A DNA stretch of 64,000 bases, from the NCBI GenBank assembly GCA_001632435.1, contig KV423946.1, forward strand, positions 9,169 to 73,168, read 5' to 3'. This document shows positions 13,407-24,921 of the stretch, one piece after another. This DNA is from Calocera cornea HHB12733 (taxonomy: Eukaryota; Basidiomycota; Dacrymycetes; Dacrymycetales; Dacrymycetaceae). How positions within the stretch are numbered: position 1 is the first letter of the stretch; every line of letters begins with the position of its first letter. Made by a program: the position numbers and the translations under genes. A model generated the notes under the pieces. The model ran no database searches and had not been told where the DNA came from. It saw only the letters and a list, made by a program, of their open reading frames with translations.

Positions 13407-15109
13407 ATGCGTCTGCTCGCCCTCCTACCCCTCGCCCTAGGCGCGCTCGTCTCCGCCACACGCGTCCTCCCGCGCCACTGCGTCCTCCCGGACCTCTACG
13501 ACGCCTCCATCAAGGAGCTCTCGGACGGCATGGAGGCCGGGTGCTTCACCGCTGTCGACTTGGTCAAGGCGTACCTGGCTAGGATCAGCGAGGTGAACGC
13601 CGAGCTGAACGCGGTCATCGAGACGAACCCGGATGCGCTGGATATCGCTGCGTGCGTTTCGTTCCTCTTCCACGAGCCAACCCGGGCATGCTGATGCGTG
13701 TGTGCATGTGCAGCCAACTCGACAAGGACCGCGTGGCGGGCATCATCTGGGGCCCCCTGCACGGCATCCCCATGCTGGTCAAGGACAACATCGCGACGGC
13801 CGACAAGATGAACACGACGGCCGGGTCGTACGCGCTCCTCGGCAGCATCGTCCCGCGCGACGCGGCGGTGATCAGCAAGCTGCGCAAGGCGGGCGCGATC
13901 ATCCTGGGCAAGGCGAACCTGTCCGAGTGGGCCAACTACCGCGGGTCGCTGACCAGCAACGGCTGGTCCGCCCGCGGCGGGCAGACCTACAACCCCTACT
14001 ACCCGAAGGGCGACACCTGGGGCTCTTCCTCCGGCTCCGCGGTCGGCACCGCCATCGGCCTGTGCGCCGCTGCCCTCGGCTCGGACACGGGCGGGTCCGT
14101 CGTCTGCCCCGCCGACAGGCAGAACGTGTTCGGCATCCGCCCGACCACCGGCTGGGTCTCCCGGGCCGGCGTTGTCCCGCTGTCCGAGCACCAGGACACG
14201 GTCGGCCCCATCACGCGCTGGGCGGCGGACGCCGCGCTCGTGCTGGAGATCATCTCCGGGCCCGACTACCGCGACAACTACACGCTCGCCCAGCCCGACG
14301 TCGTCCCGCGGTACACGTACTACCTGGACGAGCAGGCGCTGCAGGGAAAGACGCTGTGCGTGCCGCGCAAGGTGTTCACGGAGAACAACGTGACGCACAA
14401 CGACCCGAGCATCAACGTCGAGTTCAACAAGACGCTTGGCGAGCTCGCTAACCTCGGCGCGACCATCGTCGACCCCGCGGACATGCCCTCGGTGCTCGAC
14501 GGCCTGTACCCGGCCAACGTGTCCACCGTGCTCGTCTTCGGCACGGACTTCAAGGTCGACATCAAGAACTACCTGGACGAGCTGCTGTCCATCCCCACGG
14601 GCGTGCACGACCTCGCGGACCTGCTCCAGTTCAACTTGGACAACGCGGCGCTCGAGCTGCCCCCGCTCGAGCCGGACCAGACCCGCTGGCTCCAGGCAAA
14701 CGTCACCAACGGCCAGGACAACAGCACGTACCTCGCCGCGGTCTGGCTCGACTACTACATCGGCCGCGTCAACGGCATCCACGCCACGCTCGACAAGTAC
14801 AACTGCGACGCCATCGTCCTCCCCACCGAGGGCGTGACCACCACGATCGCCGCGCTGGGCGGGTGCCCCATCATCACCGTGCCCCTCAGCTACTACCCCG
14901 ATTCGACCCCGGCCACGTCCACGCACAACGGCACCGTCTTCTTCCCCGCGCCGGGCATCCCCTTCGGGCTCAGCTTCATCGGCCGCCAGTGGGATGACGC
15001 CAACCTGCTGGGTCTGGCGTACGCTTACGAGCAGGGAACGAAGCACAGGCTCGAGAACCACGCTTATGAGAAGGCGACGCCCAAGACACAGCTTGCTGAT
15101 GTGATGTAA
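13407..15109 (+). CDS. Secreted amidase-signature protein (copy 2)
   Basis: Exons 13407-13651 and 13714-15109 give 546 residues. Signal peptide MRLLALLPLALGALVSA, then the same amidase-signature core as copy 1: MLVKDNIAT Lys (about 105), [11 protein letters not shown] loop and GSDTGGS nucleophile (about 210). The intron (62 nt) matches intron 1 of copy 1 in position and phase; the position of copy 1 intron 2 is seamless here (GWSARGGQ). Long coding stretches match copy 1 with only scattered synonymous changes, for example 14170-14330 against the complement of 2730-2870. The gene is in the opposite orientation to copy 1. A large open frame on the other strand is an antisense shadow. Substrate unknown. 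Confidence 0.93.
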
Positions 15110-15326
15110 GCTCGCGCTTCGTTTGTGATACAAAAGGAAGGGCGAGATCGTCGCCAGTAATGAAACTTTGTTGGGAGATGAACCGTGCCCATGGCTAAGC
15201 AACGGATGTTCGGCGGCGAACGCGTTTATCATCACGCCGTCGACGGTGAAGTTTACATGGACATTTCAATACACGGTGTTGTGCGAGGAGGTACTCCTGC
15301 ATATGGTCCATCTGGGCGGGAGCCAT

Positions 15327-16726
15327 TTACTTGTGCTTGCCGTCTGGGGAATCGTTGTTAGCCCCAATTCGGGTCGCCATACCAGGAGTGCGCTTACAAG
15401 ACTTGGTCGCGTACTGACCATCGGACACGATGACGTTGGCGGGGACCTGAGCCTCGCCCTGGAACCACCTCTCAAGGATGTCCCTGGTGCCGTCGGCGTA
15501 GCGCTTCTGGGCATCAAGGGTCGTGCCGGAGTAATGAGGGGTCATGGCGTTTCCTCCGCCAAGAGGGTTCTTCATCGTGCGCCACGGGTGGTCCTTGGGC
15601 GCGGGCTGGACGTCCCACACATCACCAGCGTAACCGTTGAGCTGGCCAGACTCAAGTGCCTCGGCGATCGAGATACGGTCGCAGATGGCACCCCGGGCGG
15701 TGTTGACGAGCCACGCACCCTTCTTGAAGTGCTGGAGGAGAGCGCCGTTGATCAGGCCTCGGGTGCCGTCGTGAAGAGGAGCGTTGACAGTGACAACGTC
15801 GCACTGGCCGAGGAACTCGGGGAGATCCGGAACGTGGCGGGCACCGAGCTCGGTCGCAATGTCTATTAGAATCGTGAGTGGGGTTCTAAGTGGAAGCACC
15901 AACTCGCACACCATCGGGCAACGGGTTGTAGTCGTAGTACAGCAGCTCCTTGGGGTTGAAAGGCCTCAGGCGGCTCAGGACGAGCCGCCCAATGCGGCCG
16001 GCGCCAAGGGTGCCGATCGTCTTGCCCTCGATATCGTAAGCATTGCGAGCGATCGCGGAGACATCCCAGTCCCCCCTCTCACTCATCTCGTGGGCGGCCA
16101 CAAAGTTGCGGACGAGGTTGAGCATCTCCATCACGACGTGCTCCGCGACGGAGGTGACGTTCGACCCGGTCACTTCAAAGACCGAGATCTTCTTCTCGTT
16201 GGCGGCGGTGAGGTCCACATGGTCAGAGCCGACACCGGCCGTGAGCGCAAGCTTGAGCTTCTTGGCCTTGTTGCGGATCAGGTCGCCCGTCAAGTAGGCA
16301 GGGTGGAAAGGGGTGCTGCTCCCTGACTGAGCAGACGGCCCATCCATGTTATCTCTTCCACTCACGTAATGAGAACATCCGTCTGTTACGATTGTCAGAT
16401 GGTATGATACGTTGACAGAGAGCGTACACGTACGTCAGGCAGCTCCCTCTGAAAGACGGAGTTGGGGCCCTCCTTATCGTCAGTAACGATGTACTCGTGT
16501 CCGAGAGACTTCAGCCACGGGCCGATTCCGAGCTATAGGTTCTCATGAGCGAGCAGGATCGTCAGAAGGACGCAGCCGCACACACCGAGTTCTCGACAGT
16601 GGATAGCAGCCTCGGCTCCTGGAGAGCAGACTTGCCGCCCTATGACGATTTTGTCAGATCCAGTCGCAAACCGGATGGCCCAACCGAATCTCGGCGTACC
16701 TTGTAGAGAACACACAGGATCTTCAT
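15327..16726 (-). CDS. FDH1: NAD-dependent formate dehydrogenase
   Basis: Seven minus-strand exons (16726-16700, 16639-16586, 16532-16434, 16382-16366, 16315-15912, 15862-15398, 15343-15327) give 360 residues, the usual length of fungal FDH. It starts [13 protein letters not shown] and keeps the family motifs: [33 protein letters not shown], Rossmann [20 protein letters not shown], catalytic Arg in NTARGAI and His in MTPHYSGTT. The enzyme oxidises formate to CO2 and makes NADH; in wood-decay fungi it acts downstream of oxalate breakdown. Introns are 49-60 nt. Exon 4 is only 17 nt and the last coding exon is also 17 nt (YGKHK). No targeting peptide is seen, so it is probably cytosolic. Confidence 0.96.
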
Positions 16727-17429
16727 GGCTACGAGTAATCGGGTTTGGAGGGAAGGACGATATGGAAGGGCGGGTCGAGGGGCGATGGGTACTCATCCCG
16801 ACTGCCTCTTGTCGACCTTATGTAGCCCCGTACTCAGTGGAGAACCGGGCGGTTGTCCATTGAGCACCCATGACCATTCCGTCAAGCAGTGCACTTCGAC
16901 CGTTGCGCAACGTCACGACCTCACTTGCTCGCCGGTCTTTTCCGTGAGATGGGCGGTTGAGGTGTGAATGCACTAGACCCGGCATCAGCGGCAGTCCTCG
17001 GACGATGAACCCGCCCCCTCCTTTGTCAGGGACGATGACTATGGGCGCTTATGGTCGTCAGATGCAGTACCAGTAGCTACCTTAGGCACTGCATAGCTTG
17101 AAGAGACCTGCTCTGTACAGTAGCACCGGCATGTCATTGTCATACCTCCGCGGCCGTGTTGTGTGTACTGCGAGAAGATGGTGTCCCGGTAGTCCCCGAC
17201 GAGAGTACGGGATCGTCGAAGGTACGTAAAACACTGCTGCTTTGAACCAGTAATAGCACCATTGTGTGTGTTGTACCCACCGATCCCAAACGCAGTGATG
17301 GACAGAGAGCCTACCCCACAAACTCGCACGCTGCCTAGGCACATTTCAAGTTCTAGTCAAGCAAGGCTGTTTCTATCCAGAAGAGGCTGTTGGACGTGGA
17401 CCCTACGTGACCTCACCGCCTTCGAGCCT
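16727..17429. other. Divergent intergenic region upstream of FDH
   Basis: About 0.7 kb between the FDH start and the small secreted protein gene. No gene, RNA or repeat stands out. Sequence here has lower G+C than the flanking exons. Confidence 0.5.
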
Positions 17430-17813
17430 ATGCGACCACCCTCCCTCGCCCTCCTGCTCGCCCTGCTCATACCCTTCATACCCGCAACGATGTCCCAATC
17501 CACCCCGCCAGCAATGGACTACAATGCCAATGTATACCTGGCCGTTACGCACGCTCCCTCGCACCCGCCAAGTGCGCCGAGCGCTGCACTGCCTGTGCAG
17601 CTCGAAGGGCGGTCCGAGCCGGTCTCGCTCGAGCACGTAGGACAGGTTGGGCAGCTGAAGGATGTGCAGCTGTATGCAATGCCCAAGAGAGAGTGGGACG
17701 GGCTTGGCGATGGAGGACGGAAAGAGGTGTTGGGGAAGCTCAAGGGGATGGAGGGCGTGAAGGCGGTTGAGGAGCAGGTGCTGAGGCAGCGGGTGAAAAG
17801 GGATGAGTTCTGA
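17430..17813 (+). CDS. Small secreted or ER protein, uncharacterised
   Basis: An uninterrupted 127-residue frame. It begins with a convincing signal peptide (MRPPSLALLLALLIPFIPA), followed by a strand-like segment (NVYLAVTHAP), a Pro/Ser/Ala linker, a second strand (LKDVQLYAMPKREW), an amphipathic helix (RKEVLGKLKGMEGVKAVEEQ) and the C-terminus RQRVKRDEF. The strand-helix pattern resembles a small alpha/beta fold, but I recognise no family. The last four residues, RDEF, are reminiscent of an HDEL/KDEL retrieval signal but are not a canonical one. The frame has an upstream extension, but the Met before the hydrophobic stretch is the natural start. It is convergent with PUS3, ending about 120 bp from its stop. 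Confidence 0.55.
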   Translation: MRPPSLALLLALLIPFIPATMSQSTPPAMDYNANVYLAVTHAPSHPPSAPSAALPVQLEGRSEPVSLEHVGQVGQLKDVQLYAMPKREWDGLGDGGRKEVLGKLKGMEGVKAVEEQVLRQRVKRDEF

Positions 17814-17936
17814 GACGAGAAGATGAGGGACGAGGTCTGCCTGATCTATTGCAGAAGGCAAACAGGAGATGTCAGGTACCAGAGATCACATTGTATTCCC
17901 ACAAGATGTATATGCTACAAGCTTAACGACGCACAG

Positions 17937-19460
17937 CTACTCGTCCACGTCCTCAGCCTCATCCAGCTCGTCCACCCCATCCCCATTCGCAGCAGCCAGC
18001 TTCCTCGCCTTCCCCTCCCTATGCCTCCTCACAACCTCGTCCGGCGTGTTCCCCCTCTCGCGCTTCAAGATCGGCCTGTACACCTTATTGACCCTTGTTT
18101 GCCCTCCGCCCAGCTCGATCCTCGTCGGCCCTCTGCCCTGTGTGCCACTCTCGACCGTCGGCCGGCCAGGGGCAAGCTCCGCCGCGCGCATGAAATACGA
18201 CAGCAGCGTGGTCTGCATGAGCGAGGCCGTGTACAGCTTGTTGAACTCGGTGAGGAAGCCGTTCTCCCAGAAGCGCGCGGCGGGCTGCCACCGCACGTCC
18301 TCGTCTCGGTAGAGCGTGTCCCAAAGGACGAGCGGGAGCGGGTCGGCAATCTCGTACACAGGCTTGTTCTCCAGCACGGCTGGCGGTGGCTCGTCGGCGC
18401 GGAATGGCGGGATTGGGTTTGCAGGATCGGTGTTCAGCAGGGACGTGACGATGCTCGGCTCTTCAAGTCCCTGCCCGACAAGGAACAGCACCGCAGCAAT
18501 GTGCCGTATCTGATGGTAGAGGAACCCGAGCCCCCTGACGTTGATCACATACAGCGCCGGGTCTGTGATCCGCTCCCCCGGCCCTTGCCCGGGGGCGAAG
18601 CCGGTGGTGTCGTCCAGCGCACGGTCGATCGTGGCCAAGTCGACGGTGCGCAGGTAGTTGACATCGCCCTTGCTCCCGTCGAGTTTGCAGAAGTTGCGCC
18701 AATCGTGCGTTCCCTCGAGCCGCTGTGCCGCATCCCGCATTCGCCCTAGGTCTAGCCCAGAGTGAAGCCGGAAGAAGTACTTGTAGTGCCGCCCGATGCA
18801 GGCGAAGCGCGCTTTGAAGTCGGAAGTGACGGGCGACCAGGAGAGGATGCGGATAGAGGGCGGGAGGAGGCGGTTGAGCGTAGCCGCGTACGGGATCTCC
18901 GACTCGGTTGAAAGCAGATGTTGTGTAGCTTCGTCCACCAGTGAGGCAGGCGGTGGTTGGGTCGACGATTGGGATGTTGACGCTACGGTGCCAGGCAGCT
19001 CGCCGAGTCCTCCTTCCTCGGAGGCGTCCACCTCATCGTCCCGTTCCAGATCTAACTCCTCCATCCCTCTCGGAATTCGCTCATCCATCTCCCTTTCCGC
19101 AGCCATACTCCTCACCCACAGACTTATCACCTGTCCCGCAGCGCTGACCCCTCGATCCGTTCGCCCGCTCTTAGACAGCTCCGCGCCCTCCAGCCCTCCC
19201 GCGGGGTCGATCAGCCGCGCGCCAATGAGTGCGGCCTCCAGTACACTTTCCACCGTCGGAAACACGGAATGTCCCTTCTGCAGCTCCAGGCCACTGTACT
19301 CCCATCCGTGATAGCAGAACTTGAGCGCAATCTTCCGCCTCGGCTTGGAGGAGATGTCGAACCCGAGCTTGCGGCGTGGCCTTGCGACACCCGTGTCGTC
19401 GTCGAGCTGTGATAGCCTAGCTATCAGCTGTGTGCGTGTCCAGTCCTCGTATTTCGCCAT
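17937..19460 (-). CDS. PUS3: tRNA pseudouridine(38/39) synthase, Pus3/Deg1 type
   Basis: A single 507-residue exon. TruA-family features: FCYHGWEYSGLELQ near residue 50, catalytic Asp102 in GRTDRGVSA, RHYKYFFRLH, HDWRNFCKLDGSK, and the C-terminal RGLGFLYHQIRHIAAVLFLVGQGLEE. The GRTDRGVSA plus FCKLDGSK combination points to Deg1/Pus3, which modifies U38/U39 of the anticodon stem-loop, rather than Pus1. The N-terminal MAKYEDWTRTQLIARLSQL is a short SAP-like helix seen in family members. A Ser/Glu-rich insert (about 120-175) and an acidic C-terminus (DELDEAEDVDE) are species-specific additions. An in-frame upstream Met at 19568 gives a non-conserved Pro/Arg extension, so 19460 is preferred. Confidence 0.93.
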   Translation of the reverse strand: MAKYEDWTRTQLIARLSQLDDDTGVARPRRKLGFDISSKPRRKIALKFCYHGWEYSGLELQKGHSVFPTVESVLEAALIGARLIDPAGGLEGAELSKSGRTDRGVSAAGQVISLWVRSMAAEREMDERIPRGMEELDLERDDEVDASEEGGLGELPGTVASTSQSSTQPPPASLVDEATQHLLSTESEIPYAATLNRLLPPSIRILSWSPVTSDFKARFACIGRHYKYFFRLHSGLDLGRMRDAAQRLEGTHDWRNFCKLDGSKGDVNYLRTVDLATIDRALDDTTGFAPGQGPGERITDPALYVINVRGLGFLYHQIRHIAAVLFLVGQGLEEPSIVTSLLNTDPANPIPPFRADEPPPAVLENKPVYEIADPLPLVLWDTLYRDEDVRWQPAARFWENGFLTEFNKLYTASLMQTTLLSYFMRAAELAPGRPTVESGTQGRGPTRIELGGGQTRVNKVYRPILKRERGNTPDEVVRRHREGKARKLAAANGDGVDELDEAEDVDE

Positions 19461-19587
19461 TTGACCTCTGGAGACCGGGGTGGGGAGGCGGTCGAGAAGG
19501 AGGCAGAGGGGCGGGCGGCGCATCCAAGCGATGCGGACGACCTGACTTGGGCTGACTGGACCCTGCAAGGGACAGGGAAATTTTGCT

Positions 19588-19598
19588 TATATAATAAC
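19588..19598 (-). promoter_or_regulatory. TATA-like element upstream of PUS3
   Basis: TTATTATATAA-type AT-rich motif about 130 bp upstream of the PUS3 start on the minus strand. Confidence 0.4.
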
Positions 19599-19696
19599 TT
19601 GTTATGTAATATCAATATTTACGGCGAATAGGCCTCGGGACATAGGAGCTCTAATGGGTATCGTGTGTGCGGGAAATATCAGAAACTTGAATGTGC

Positions 19697-22600
19697 TCAT
19701 CCGACGTGGATGAAAGGCGCCCAGCGAGACGTGGGCACGTTCTGTCGCCGAAGGTTGGCGATGGCCCTTTTCAGACCCTCGGCCGCGTCCTCATGCTTTG
19801 GAACCTGTCCATCGCGCATCATGTAGGAGTAGAGGAGGCGTGCAACTTCGGGGACATCCTACATCAGAGGTCAGCGTCGCCGAGCACGAGATCTGATGAG
19901 TGAACACTCACCTTGTCCGAAACTTCACCCATGGTGGCAACAACCCCTTCCACACCAGCAAACTGAAGTCCGGCGGCGAGGTGCAGGCATTCATCGGGCA
20001 CTTTATCGGAACCACGAGCACAATGACAACCAGAGAGGAAGGCGAGCCTTGTCCTTGTGAGCCGGAGCTCAGCAATTTTTGCCAGTGTCAAGGGCCCATC
20101 GTGCAGGTATAGACCGCTTTCCAGCGGTTGCGATGAGACCGATTTCCCATGTGTCGCGATATGCAGCCAATCATGAGCCGGTATGGCGCTACTGACAGAC
20201 TGGACCGTCGCTATGGCACCTTCCAGTACGGTTGAAGTGGTTTCGAGGCGTAGCTGCTGGATGACGCGCTTCTCCTCCTTTGCGCTGGCTAGCAGCGGTT
20301 GGTCTGGGGCAGAAGGCACAAGCACCGTCAATAGCCTTCGCATGCCGGTGTCGTCGTCCGCAGGCTGAGGGTGGAGGAGTGCGGATATAGACGCGGTGTA
20401 GGAGCAGCAGAATAGGTCAGGGAGGCCCCGCTGTTGCGTACCGCGAGGCATGGCGGCATGAAGAGGGAGGAGCGAGGCGACCCCCACTGGGCAGAGGCGG
20501 ACTCGTGAAGGCGGTCCGGAGGGGTATAGCCGAGCGAGGGTATTGACAAGCGGCTGACCGAACACTAGCCACAGCCTTTCCAGCACTTGAATCCATGCAT
20601 TCTCCTTCAGTAGCCTTCCTGCGCGATCAGTGGTGGTGGAAGCGGCCTTTGCTAGTACAATGTACAGGTCCTTTGCCAGCTGGAGCGTCAGAGACGGAAG
20701 TGCCAGATGCGATATTCGATGGGTGCTCGTGATGATCAGCACATCGCAGCGGCGCTCACTGACGTTCAGGACGATGATGGGTACCTCGTAAGCTGCCTGT
20801 CTCAGCAGACCGAACCGGGCGGGAAGCAAGAAACGCTCGAATCCGGGCAACCGGCGTACCTCTCGGACGAGGTAATCCCAACGCTCTGAAGAGCGACGAC
20901 GACGCGCCAAGGCTGCAGGCATTGCGAACGATAGCTCCATGTCGGAGGCCTCCATGGCTCTTCCCACTTCTCCGATCTCGCTCGCCAAGGCGGGCGCAGC
21001 GATATGCAACCCTTGAGAATCTGCTCTCAACCCACGGAGTTGCGTCCAGAAGACAGTCCGGCTGGCTTCCAAAAGTTCGAGCGCCTCTTCAAGAGCGCCG
21101 AATTCTATTGCCATGGCAGCGGCATCGGCACCGAGATCCACAGCTTGACGTTTCAGCTTCTGTAATCGGGAATCCTGGCTTGTGCCGATCCAAGCAAGCC
21201 TAGGCAATAAGGCAATCGCTTGCGCAGAGGCATCGACAGCACCATGCAGGTCTCCCTGATTCTTTGCAAGCTCCGTCCACAGGACTGCGGCTTCATAGCG
21301 GTCTTGCACAAAGCTCGCGTCATCTTTAGCCGCACTGCGGTAGGCGTCCAATGCATTGTCTCGATCTGCTTGTTGGTGGTTCCGTTGATAGAGCAGCGCC
21401 AGCGTGCGCCCATACTCGACCAGTACCTGGGCGCGGCTCGGAAGACCCGCAGAAGTGGCTGAGCGTGCTTCGCGAAGAATCTGAATGGACTCGCCGATGT
21501 CGCCGTGACCGGTAGCGAGAAATTGTTTTCGTATTCCTACCGCAGGCGCTAGAAGTGCTCTTGTACGCCTGGCATGCCCGCGGGGCACGTACTGCAACCC
21601 TTGACGATGTGCTTGGACGCCGTTATTCCAATCCGAAGCTGCATTCGTCTTTTCGGCGCGCGCAATGTAAGCCTCGCCAAGCTCGAAATATTCTCCTTGA
21701 AGTTCCAGGCGACCCCAGTTTCCTCCCCGAAGATCGATCGAGCGGTGCAGGTTGGTGATGGCGCGGTTAAGTTGTCCCAGATCTCCGGTCACGATATACA
21801 TTCGCCGCTCTGCTATGCCAAGGTTGCCGATGCAGGATGCTTGTATGGAGGGGTAGTGAGCCGGCATGTGATCAACCGCATTTTTTGCCACGCTGACAAA
21901 TTCCTTCAGGTCTTCGATATTGTGGAGGTGATGGTGGCGCATCCACACGGCATTCGATAGCACGATAAGGCTCGCGTGGTATCTCACTCTCTGACGACCC
22001 GTGGAAGTCACACACTGCCTCGCGCAGTGCACCATCGCGTCCAGGTCGACGCTCCGTCCGGAAACGTCAAATCGATACAAGTGCGTCATGGTGAGCATAT
22101 GCAGAGCTGCCGCCCTGTCCACTCCGTTGGTGGGGAGTAGCACCACGACGGATTCCAGACTGTTGACCGCCTGAGTGAATTCGACAACCCCTCCCTGGAC
22201 CATGTACCGATGGAGCTCCATGAGAGTGAGCGGAATCTGTGCTCGCGCCGCGAAGATCGGAAAGTCTTGCATCATTGCCAGCCCCTGCCTACCAAGGTCG
22301 ATTGCTCGGTTCAGATCATCTTGGTTGCCGTTATTGTTCGCTCGTAATGCGTGCAGGGCTGCATCGGCTTTGAGAAGGGCGGCATGGACAATGGGGCCGA
22401 GTTGGGAGCTGATAAGAGCCTGGTCACACAGTGCGATAGCAAGGGTGATGTCGTTGTCCTCTCGGTATCGATAGTAACGTTGCTGCAGGCAAAGTGCATA
22501 CGTCACGAGTGTCATGTCGGTCATCTGACTGCCCGTGGAGGACAACAGCACCAGTGCCCGCACCAGAGCGTCCACGTCATTGACAGCGAGCGAGCGGACG

Positions 22601-23151
22601 CGGAGGCACTCAGCCAAGCAAGACGCTACGGCGTCGTAACTCTCCGTTCCTTGCACAACAAGGAGAGCTCTATCGAGCAATGCACCGGCCTTGTTGAGGC
22701 ACTGCGCCTGTCCGGACTGGGTGAACTGCGCAAACAGGGCATTTGCGAAAGTGACCGCTCGCTCGCCGAACGAGGGAGCGTCCTGCGCTGCACGAACGGA
22801 CGCCTCTCCCGCCACTACGGCCTCTACGAGCGCGCTCTCGTCGCCCGTGCGCTCATACATCTGCCGAAGGGCAGCACACAGTCCGGACTGGAGATCGGCG
22901 AGACGGGCCGAGTTGGGCGAGAGACCGGCGGAGAGGGCGCGGAGGTCGCGGATGGCGTTGGTGAGAGCGGCGAGGTCGCACGAGAAGGCGTAGCGCTGCA
23001 GCTGGGCCAGGGCCAGGTTCAGGACGATCCCGCCCGAGGGGGGGGAGCGGGAGGAGGCGGAGCTGGAGCTAGAGCTGTTGCTCGGGGTCCGAGAGTCTAA
23101 TGACAATGTGGTCAGAGTCCGTAAACAAGTACTTGCGATACAATCTACCAT
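19697..23151 (-). CDS. TPR-repeat protein with C-terminal CHAT protease-like domain
   Basis: Exons 23151-19912 and 19858-19697 (53-nt intron) give 1133 residues. Residues from about 45 to 770 are helical TPR-like repeats (for example DRNALDAYRSAAKDD, LNKAGALLDRALLV). The C-terminal third is a CHAT domain: strand and helix elements, then the His motif DWLHIATHGKS (about residue 1000) and the Cys motif LAFLSGCHCARG (about 1040), followed by LHLAAGLQFAGVEGVVATM. CHAT is a caspase-clan fold, and both dyad residues are present. Such TPR-CHAT proteins are multiplied in Agaricomycete genomes; their substrates are unknown and a role in self/non-self or stress signalling is inference. The 5' end is uncertain because another frame just upstream looks coding (see findings). 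Gene body has somewhat lower G+C than its neighbours. Confidence 0.88.
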
Positions 23152-23242
23152 AGCCGCCTGGTGAACCAACGTTATGCACCGTACCGTCGATAGTCAACGG
23201 CGTCTCTTGCAGGAGGATTTGTTCTTCTCCACGATGAATCAT

Positions 23243-24921
23243 TTCGAATACTGAAGTGACAGAAAAGGATGGGGCACAATTGAGTTTTCCTTTCTCGTGA
23301 GTACACAGGAAATTGTCGCCTTTGTGAGCGAGTGTCTTCCGTTTGGGTCGGTGGATATAGAACGAGTTTGTTGTCTTGCCAAGCCGTCAAGCCAGACTTT
23401 ATATAACACCATGGCATTCTCGTCGCTTCTCCGGTATCAACCAGCACGCTCCAACATCCGCCACGGAGCACAAGACGTTCCGGTGCAGACATGCAGCGGA
23501 GCGGGCTAAACGCTTGTCGCCATGCGGGTATGCATCTGGATGTCATACAGGAGAGGTTGATTGCCTGCTCCGGTGCCGGGCACGAGGGCACGGAAAAAAG
23601 CGAAAGAGGTCCGGGAGATATTCAGATGCGCGCAGATCAAGGAGAAACTAGCCGGAATGCGGGCTGATCCCAGTGCACGACACTGCCGGAGTCCATGGTT
23701 AGCCCAGCTGAGGGCGGCCTCACAGGGCAGGCCGTGGAGACAGGTTGGAGGTCACTGCCTGCGCTCGTAGAGACACCGGGCAATAGCCGTATCGCGGAAG
23801 GAGGGCGCCCAGTTCGTCGCTGTGCCATGGTAGCTTGATTATGCAGGGGGAAGTGTATTGGGCGCGATCCCAATTCCAACTCTACAGCGGTGCATTTGCA
23901 AGCGAAAGGGAAGAAAGAGCGGAGAGGTTGCGAGAAGGAGGGAGCCGTGCTGCGCCGAAGTGTAGGATCTTGACAGGGCCAGGGATTAGTCACCACGCGG
24001 TATAACGGCATTAGGCTGGTCAGGAAGGGCGTTGCGTATCGTTGGGAGGGTCAGCATCCCGCGCAAACAGAGGGACGGAGACGCAATGCGGTGCCTGTCA
24101 GGGTCTGACAATGCTCCGACTTCTCCCTTTGATACCTTCAGTCAACTTGCAAATGACGCACGATGCGTGAACGTGAAGATAACCGGTCGGGCCCTGAACG
24201 CATTATCACACGATAGGGCGGCGAAGATGCCGTTCATCACAACCCTCTGTGTTCCAGCGCCTGCGCGGGCGGGTTGCTGTAAATGATGATCATAGCTTTG
24301 CACGCGGAGAAGGGGCACGGAAAGGACGAAATACGAGCGAAAATTCCGGCTGTGGGAGCGTCGTGAGTCTGACAATGCATACCCGGGCGCGTAGGAACAC
24401 TCTGATGCTGGAGCACTTGTGACTCGTGTGAAGGAGGGCGTGTGCGGAGAAGTGTTTGCCTGGGATCCACCGGCACTGCCGCTGATTCCTACCCTGTGTT
24501 AGTGTCAAAACAATGTGTGGATTGAGAGGAAGCGCCCGACGAGGTGGTGATGACAACGCGGGTTTCATCAGCGCGCGGCCTTGTGATAGCGGTCATATCC
24601 AGACGTTCTAGCCTGTACGCTATGTTCCATCAACGTTGATGATGGTAAGGGAGAGAGCGCATGGTAAAGCATGAGAAAGTCGGTGGGTCGCGATAGGCAA
24701 ATCGAGCCAAAGGGAAATCACGTTCGCCCCGTTCGCGGCAGGTCCCGGCGTTGCCGATGTCGCCGTGATCAGCAACTCCGGGAGCGGGGCAACTTCGGCT
24801 CCGGGGACGCTTACCGATGGGGACCCTGATGGCCCCCGAACTTTTTTGCCAGACGCCTACGAAATAGCGCTCAATCACCCCCTGGTGCCTCGTTCTCATC
24901 GCCCCGTCCCTGCTTCACAAC
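23243..24921. other. Gene-free divergent region
   Basis: About 1.7 kb between the TPR-CHAT gene and the zinc-knuckle gene. It holds only short frames with no conserved features, and no tRNA or repeat was recognised. It probably contains both promoters. Confidence 0.5.
23398..23407 (-). promoter_or_regulatory. TATA box upstream of the TPR-CHAT gene
   Basis: GTTATATAAA on the minus strand, about 160 bp upstream of a candidate ATG at 23242 and about 250 bp upstream of the conservative start at 23151. Confidence 0.5.

Noticed and set aside
13496..15235. 579-codon minus-strand open frame opposite amidase 2
   Set aside because: Antisense shadow with the same Val/Arg/Asp-rich composition as the shadow at amidase 1; the plus-strand frame carries the amidase-signature residues.
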